Assembly (NCBI GenBank): GCA_003240755.1
Contig: QFNF01000013.1
Coordinates: 1-64,000, forward strand
Reading direction: 5' to 3'
DNA: 64,000 nt
From: Sphingomonas hengshuiensis
GTDB taxonomy: Bacteria; Pseudomonadota; Alphaproteobacteria; Sphingomonadales; Sphingomonadaceae
In this document: positions 61,365 through 64,000 of the stretch, piece by piece
How the letters are laid out: the number at the start of each line of letters is the position of its first letter
Position numbering within the stretch: the first letter of the stretch is position 1
Made by a program: the position numbers and the translations under genes
The notes under the pieces: generated by a model
Told to the model about the DNA's origin: nothing
Database searches by the model: none
The model's input: only the letters and a program-made list of their open reading frames with translations

Positions 61365-61972
61365 CGACGAAGGTGGAGGCGGTCACGGCGCGCTGGCGAG
61401 CGCCTTACCTTCGCAGCATGCTGGACCTGCAAGTAGGCGACTCCGTCGACCTGCGCCCAGATGAGGGCGACACGCTGAAAGCGCTCTGGGAGCGGGTGAA
61501 AAAGCAGTCGGCAAGGTATCGGCCAGCCGGATACCATTTCCACCTTCACAAGCGAACCGATTACATTTTCGTGCAGCGGGTTGAGTTCGAGCAACGCAGG
61601 AAATTGGCACCATTCTTTCGGCTGCGAGTGGGCGATAAAATGCGCTGCACAGAGCCGTTCGAGACAGAGCAGCAACAAAGAAATCTCCGCCGCAAGCTCT
61701 TATACCTTTGGGACGAAAAGGGTTATTTCATTTGGGTCGAGCGGCACAGTGATGGGCATTTGTATTATCGCTGCATTGACCGTCGAGATAATAGAGTAGC
61801 ACTTTGGTATGAACGGCCATCAGATGACGGTTCGATTTCACGAGGGGCAAGGCTTGTTTGCTGCCCGTCCGAGCTAAAGTGCTTTCAAGCCGAGTTTGAG
61901 CGGGTCAAGGCCGCTATCCTCGCCAGCCGTGCCGCTGCTGCCGCCGACATTGCAGGTGATATATCTCGGTAA
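61361..61972 (+). CDS. Unknown protein of the element (last gene of the operon)
   Basis: A 203-residue soluble basic protein with many aromatic and charged residues (RYRPAGYHFHLHKRTDYIFV, KLLYLWDEKGYFIWVERH, DGHLYYRCIDRRDNRVALWY) and a helical Ala-rich end (AAILASRAAAAADIAGDI). No known family is recognised. The HFHLHKR histidines could bind metal or nucleic acid, but this is speculation. It overlaps the previous gene by ATGA. A 310-base gap follows. Confidence 0.68.
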   Translation: MTTKVEAVTARWRAPYLRSMLDLQVGDSVDLRPDEGDTLKALWERVKKQSARYRPAGYHFHLHKRTDYIFVQRVEFEQRRKLAPFFRLRVGDKMRCTEPFETEQQQRNLRRKLLYLWDEKGYFIWVERHSDGHLYYRCIDRRDNRVALWYERPSDDGSISRGARLVCCPSELKCFQAEFERVKAAILASRAAAAADIAGDISR

Positions 61973-62086
61973 TACACTCGGGTACTTTTCTCAGTCCCCT
62001 ATATCTACTCTCCCCATTGGCGATCATGATTACAAAAAAGGGACAAAGAGAAAGGAATGAAAATACGCTGTCTCAAGGAGGGAGGT

Positions 62087-62179
62087 ATGCACGCTAGCGC
62101 TGGCTTATCAGCAGGCTTCCCTCGGTTCGGCGCGCCGATTGAGCGCCAAGCGATCGAGAAAGACCGTACAGGCCCATGA
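62087..62179 (+). CDS. Possible 30-residue peptide
   Basis: A very short frame (MHASAGLSAGFPRFGAPIER and ten more residues) with a strong AAGGAGGG ribosome-binding site just upstream, in the 313-base gap before the protease operon. It could be a leader peptide or a chance frame. Apart from it the gap holds an A-rich stretch at 62031-62062 that may contain the operon's promoter. Confidence 0.25.
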   Translation: MHASAGLSAGFPRFGAPIERQAIEKDRTGP

Positions 62180-62285
62180 CCGGATGGCCCGCCTGACTGC
62201 ACCCGCCGCCGATCGGCGCTCCTGAAGAATCTGAGCGCCTACCGCGACCATCTCGTGATAGCCTGCCAGAAAGGGGACGCCGGGA

Positions 62286-62714
62286 ATGTCGTTACGCAGT
62301 GCTGGCATTGGATTTCTAGGTGCGGTCATCGGCGGCGCGATCGTGTGGATCGGGCAGGCTGGAAGCTTCAGTCTCCGCCCGGTGGGCATGTCATACGCCG
62401 ATCTGGCCGCGACACTCCTGTCAGCGGTAGGCGTCATCGTCGCCATTTTCGGCGGCGTGTTAGCGCTGGCTGCACTATGGGGCTTCAACCAACTCAAGCG
62501 CGATGCGATTGCCGCCGCAGAGAACGCCGGATCGACCGAGATACGCGAACAGATTGAGAACGGCGCGATCCGAGATTATATCAAGGGAGAAATCGAGCGG
62601 CTGACCGCTGAGGAAGTCAACTCCGAGCGGATGGATCAGCGGATCAAACAGCGGGTGGACGCTGTGACGTTTGGCCGACCCGATGACGATAGATTGTTGG
62701 AGGAAGACGAATGA
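62286..62714 (+). CDS. Two-TM protein with a cytoplasmic coiled-coil tail
   Basis: A 142-residue protein: TM1 at about residues 6-24 (GIGFLGAVIGGAIVWIG), TM2 at about 40-66 (AATLLSAVGVIVAIFGGVLA), then a charged helix of about 65 residues (IREQIENGAIRDYIKGEIER, NSERMDQRIKQRVD) likely to form a coiled coil, ending in an acidic tail (LLEEDE). No family name can be given. Its stop overlaps the start of the ImmA/IrrE protease gene, so it is the membrane partner of that operon. Such an anchor could place the protease or the downstream protein at the membrane. Confidence 0.75.
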   Translation: MSLRSAGIGFLGAVIGGAIVWIGQAGSFSLRPVGMSYADLAATLLSAVGVIVAIFGGVLALAALWGFNQLKRDAIAAAENAGSTEIREQIENGAIRDYIKGEIERLTAEEVNSERMDQRIKQRVDAVTFGRPDDDRLLEEDE

Positions 62715-63199
62715 GTCCGGAATGGAACAGGCTGGACCCTGCCGTCCGCGCCCAGATTGAGGCGTTTCAAGATGCGCCGCCGGTAAGGCTGCCCGAGCTA
62801 GCGCGTGCCTTGGGTGTGCCTATTAAGGCGGCAACGCTGGGGCCGGGCATATCCGGTGAAATCCGACCTGACGATGGCGGGGGCTTTGTGATCCGAATCA
62901 ACCGGCACGACCCTGCCAAGCGGCAGCGGTTCACCGTGGCGCACGAGCTGGCGCATTACCTCTTGCACCGGGACGAGATTGGCACCGGGATTGAGGATGA
63001 CGTGCTGTACCGGTCGAGCCTGTCCGATCGCCGTGAGCAGCAGGCGAACCGCTTGGCAGCGGACATCCTAATGCCGGGCGACCTACTGGCAGAAGCTCGC
63101 GAGGCAGCGGAAGAGAAAGGCGTCGGTGACGTAGTTCTATACCTTGCCGACCTGTTTGCGGTTTCCGAAGCCGCGATGCGAATCAAGGTGGGGCAATAA
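62711..63199 (+). CDS. ImmA/IrrE family metallo-endopeptidase
   Basis: A 162-residue zinc protease: RFTVAHELAHYLLH holds the HExxH motif (residues 78-82), and REQQANRLAADILMP provides the third ligand region (Glu near 109). ImmA cleaves the ICEBs1 repressor in Bacillus and IrrE controls radiation response in Deinococcus, so members typically destroy a repressor upon stress or infection. No HTH domain is attached. ATGA overlap with the TM protein and 15 bases to the next gene show a three-gene unit. Confidence 0.92.
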   Translation: MSPEWNRLDPAVRAQIEAFQDAPPVRLPELARALGVPIKAATLGPGISGEIRPDDGGGFVIRINRHDPAKRQRFTVAHELAHYLLHRDEIGTGIEDDVLYRSSLSDRREQQANRLAADILMPGDLLAEAREAAEEKGVGDVVLYLADLFAVSEAAMRIKVGQ

Positions 63200-63214
63200 C
63201 AGGGAGAGAAGCCG

Positions 63215-64000
63215 GTGCCAGTTGAATGGAGTGAAGTCCCCTACCTGCCCTTGCTTTCGATCCGGCCAGCCGAAATGAGGGCGCTGGAAGAGCTACCCAA
63301 TACCACCAAAGACCGGCTCTTACCGATCGTCCATCTTCGGCCTTGGGTCGGTTCGCATCGACTGGAGAACGCAACGGGGCGCATTGCAGAGGCATATGGT
63401 GATCGTCGGGTCGTGATCGCGATGGGCGAGCGCGAACAGCCCAATGAACGCCCCGTCCACGCCGAGCTAGCTACGCTTCGGCAACCCGCCCACGGCTTCC
63501 GCGAATGGTGCAGCTTCTTCGAGCAAAACGACAATTACATCCCTGCGATGCAGTTTTCGCCCGAGGTGCCAGAAGAGGAAGCCCAGATTGCGAGGTTGTT
63601 CGGCTTGGAGCGCGGGCTTGTCGTCATCATCGAACGTCCGGCGTTCGGCTTCATGGGCGTTATTGCGCGGCGCGTAGGAGAACGCACTGGCGGAGGTCAG
63701 GGCGTTTGCTTCGTTATCGATTTCGGTATCGCCAGTCGTGACCACCTACAGGTCGCCGCCGTCGCTACCGGCTACATCAACACCATTCGGGAACATGCAC
63801 CTGCAGCGTATGTTGCTCTTTCCGCTTCATCGTTTCCCGACAGCTTCGTGGGCGTCAGCGATCAGCCGATTTATGAACGCCGCTTATTCGACACGATGGC
63901 TAACACCGACCGCTTGATCTATAGTGACCGAGGTAGTGCCCGCGTCGAACGGCAGACGGGCGGCGGTGGTCAGCCCGCGCCACGCATCGACTATCCGTTG
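63215..64000 (+). CDS. T4-beta-family protein, 3' end outside the window
   Basis: The frame opens at GTG 63215 (GGGAGAG lies 9 bases before it) and is still open at the right edge, giving 262 visible residues. It begins MPVEWSEVPYLPLLSIRPAE, has KDRLLPIVHLRPWVGSHRLE, PAMQFSPEVPEEEAQIARLF and CFVIDFGIASRDHL, and PAAYVALSASSFPDSF. This is the layout of the 'beta protein' family named for phage T4, which I know from mobile elements and from loci next to ImmA/IrrE proteases; its biochemistry is not established. It probably ends about 100 residues further on. Confidence 0.7.
   Translation, partial: MPVEWSEVPYLPLLSIRPAEMRALEELPNTTKDRLLPIVHLRPWVGSHRLENATGRIAEAYGDRRVVIAMGEREQPNERPVHAELATLRQPAHGFREWCSFFEQNDNYIPAMQFSPEVPEEEAQIARLFGLERGLVVIIERPAFGFMGVIARRVGERTGGGQGVCFVIDFGIASRDHLQVAAVATGYINTIREHAPAAYVALSASSFPDSFVGVSDQPIYERRLFDTMANTDRLIYSDRGSARVERQTGGGGQPAPRIDYPL

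Overview
The window looks like a chromosomal segment of a sphingomonad (Alphaproteobacteria, Sphingomonadaceae, Sphingomonas-like). The DNA is very GC-rich. It carries an ALA synthase (the alphaproteobacterial route to heme), large TonB-dependent receptors paired with glycan hydrolases, and many proteins of sphingomonad type. Coding density is high, and genes often overlap by 1-4 bases at ATGA, GTGA or TGATG junctions. No insertion sequence, rRNA or CRISPR array was seen.

Layout. (1) 1-8.3 kb, housekeeping: hemA (cut by the left edge), a degenerate GGDEF protein, a lipoprotein/DUF3429 pair, rpiB, glyA, a 50-residue membrane peptide, nrdR, a GIY-YIG-TrmJ fusion, a chorismate mutase and rpsD. 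A run of perfect hairpins and a terminator follow rpsD. (2) 8.7-15.8 kb: rlpA, frmA, then a tightly coupled L-fucose operon (aldose dehydrogenase, SDR, mutarotase, FucP) meeting an amidohydrolase-CIA30 fusion. (3) 15.8-21.6 kb: a PBP4-type peptidase, a TonB receptor and a serine hydrolase. (4) 21.7-29 kb: an envelope and lipid region with a DUF808 protein, a glycosyltransferase, an LpxH-like phosphoesterase, a PmtA-like methyltransferase, a small membrane protein, a class III aminotransferase and phosphatidylserine decarboxylase. (5) 29-42 kb, sugar catabolism: a fuconolactonase, an M61 peptidase, three ROK proteins (kinase, repressor, fructokinase), a GH3 beta-glucosidase, a carboxylesterase and a sugar MFS porter. 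(6) 42-49.6 kb: Mpl-like ligase and LdcA (peptidoglycan recycling), an LpoA-like lipoprotein divergent from rsmI, a zinc ribbon, a GntR regulator, a nitroreductase and a POT peptide porter. (7) 49.7-58 kb: tRNA-Val, OmpW with an FNR-type box upstream, and an alpha-glucan locus (GH97, TonB receptor, LacI regulator, MFS porter) with a LacI-type operator.

From about 58.2 kb to the right edge lies an integrative element. Its left end is a 45-base 3' fragment of tRNA-Arg(CCG) beginning in the anticodon loop, followed by a tyrosine integrase and an excisionase-like HTH protein. The cargo is a small secreted protein, a highly structured 125-base non-coding segment, a three-gene overlapping operon of unknown function, and an operon encoding a two-TM coiled-coil protein, an ImmA/IrrE protease and a T4-beta-family protein that runs off the window. 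This last operon is the best candidate for an undescribed (probably anti-phage or stress) system. The other end of the element, and the restored tRNA-Arg, should lie beyond base 64000.
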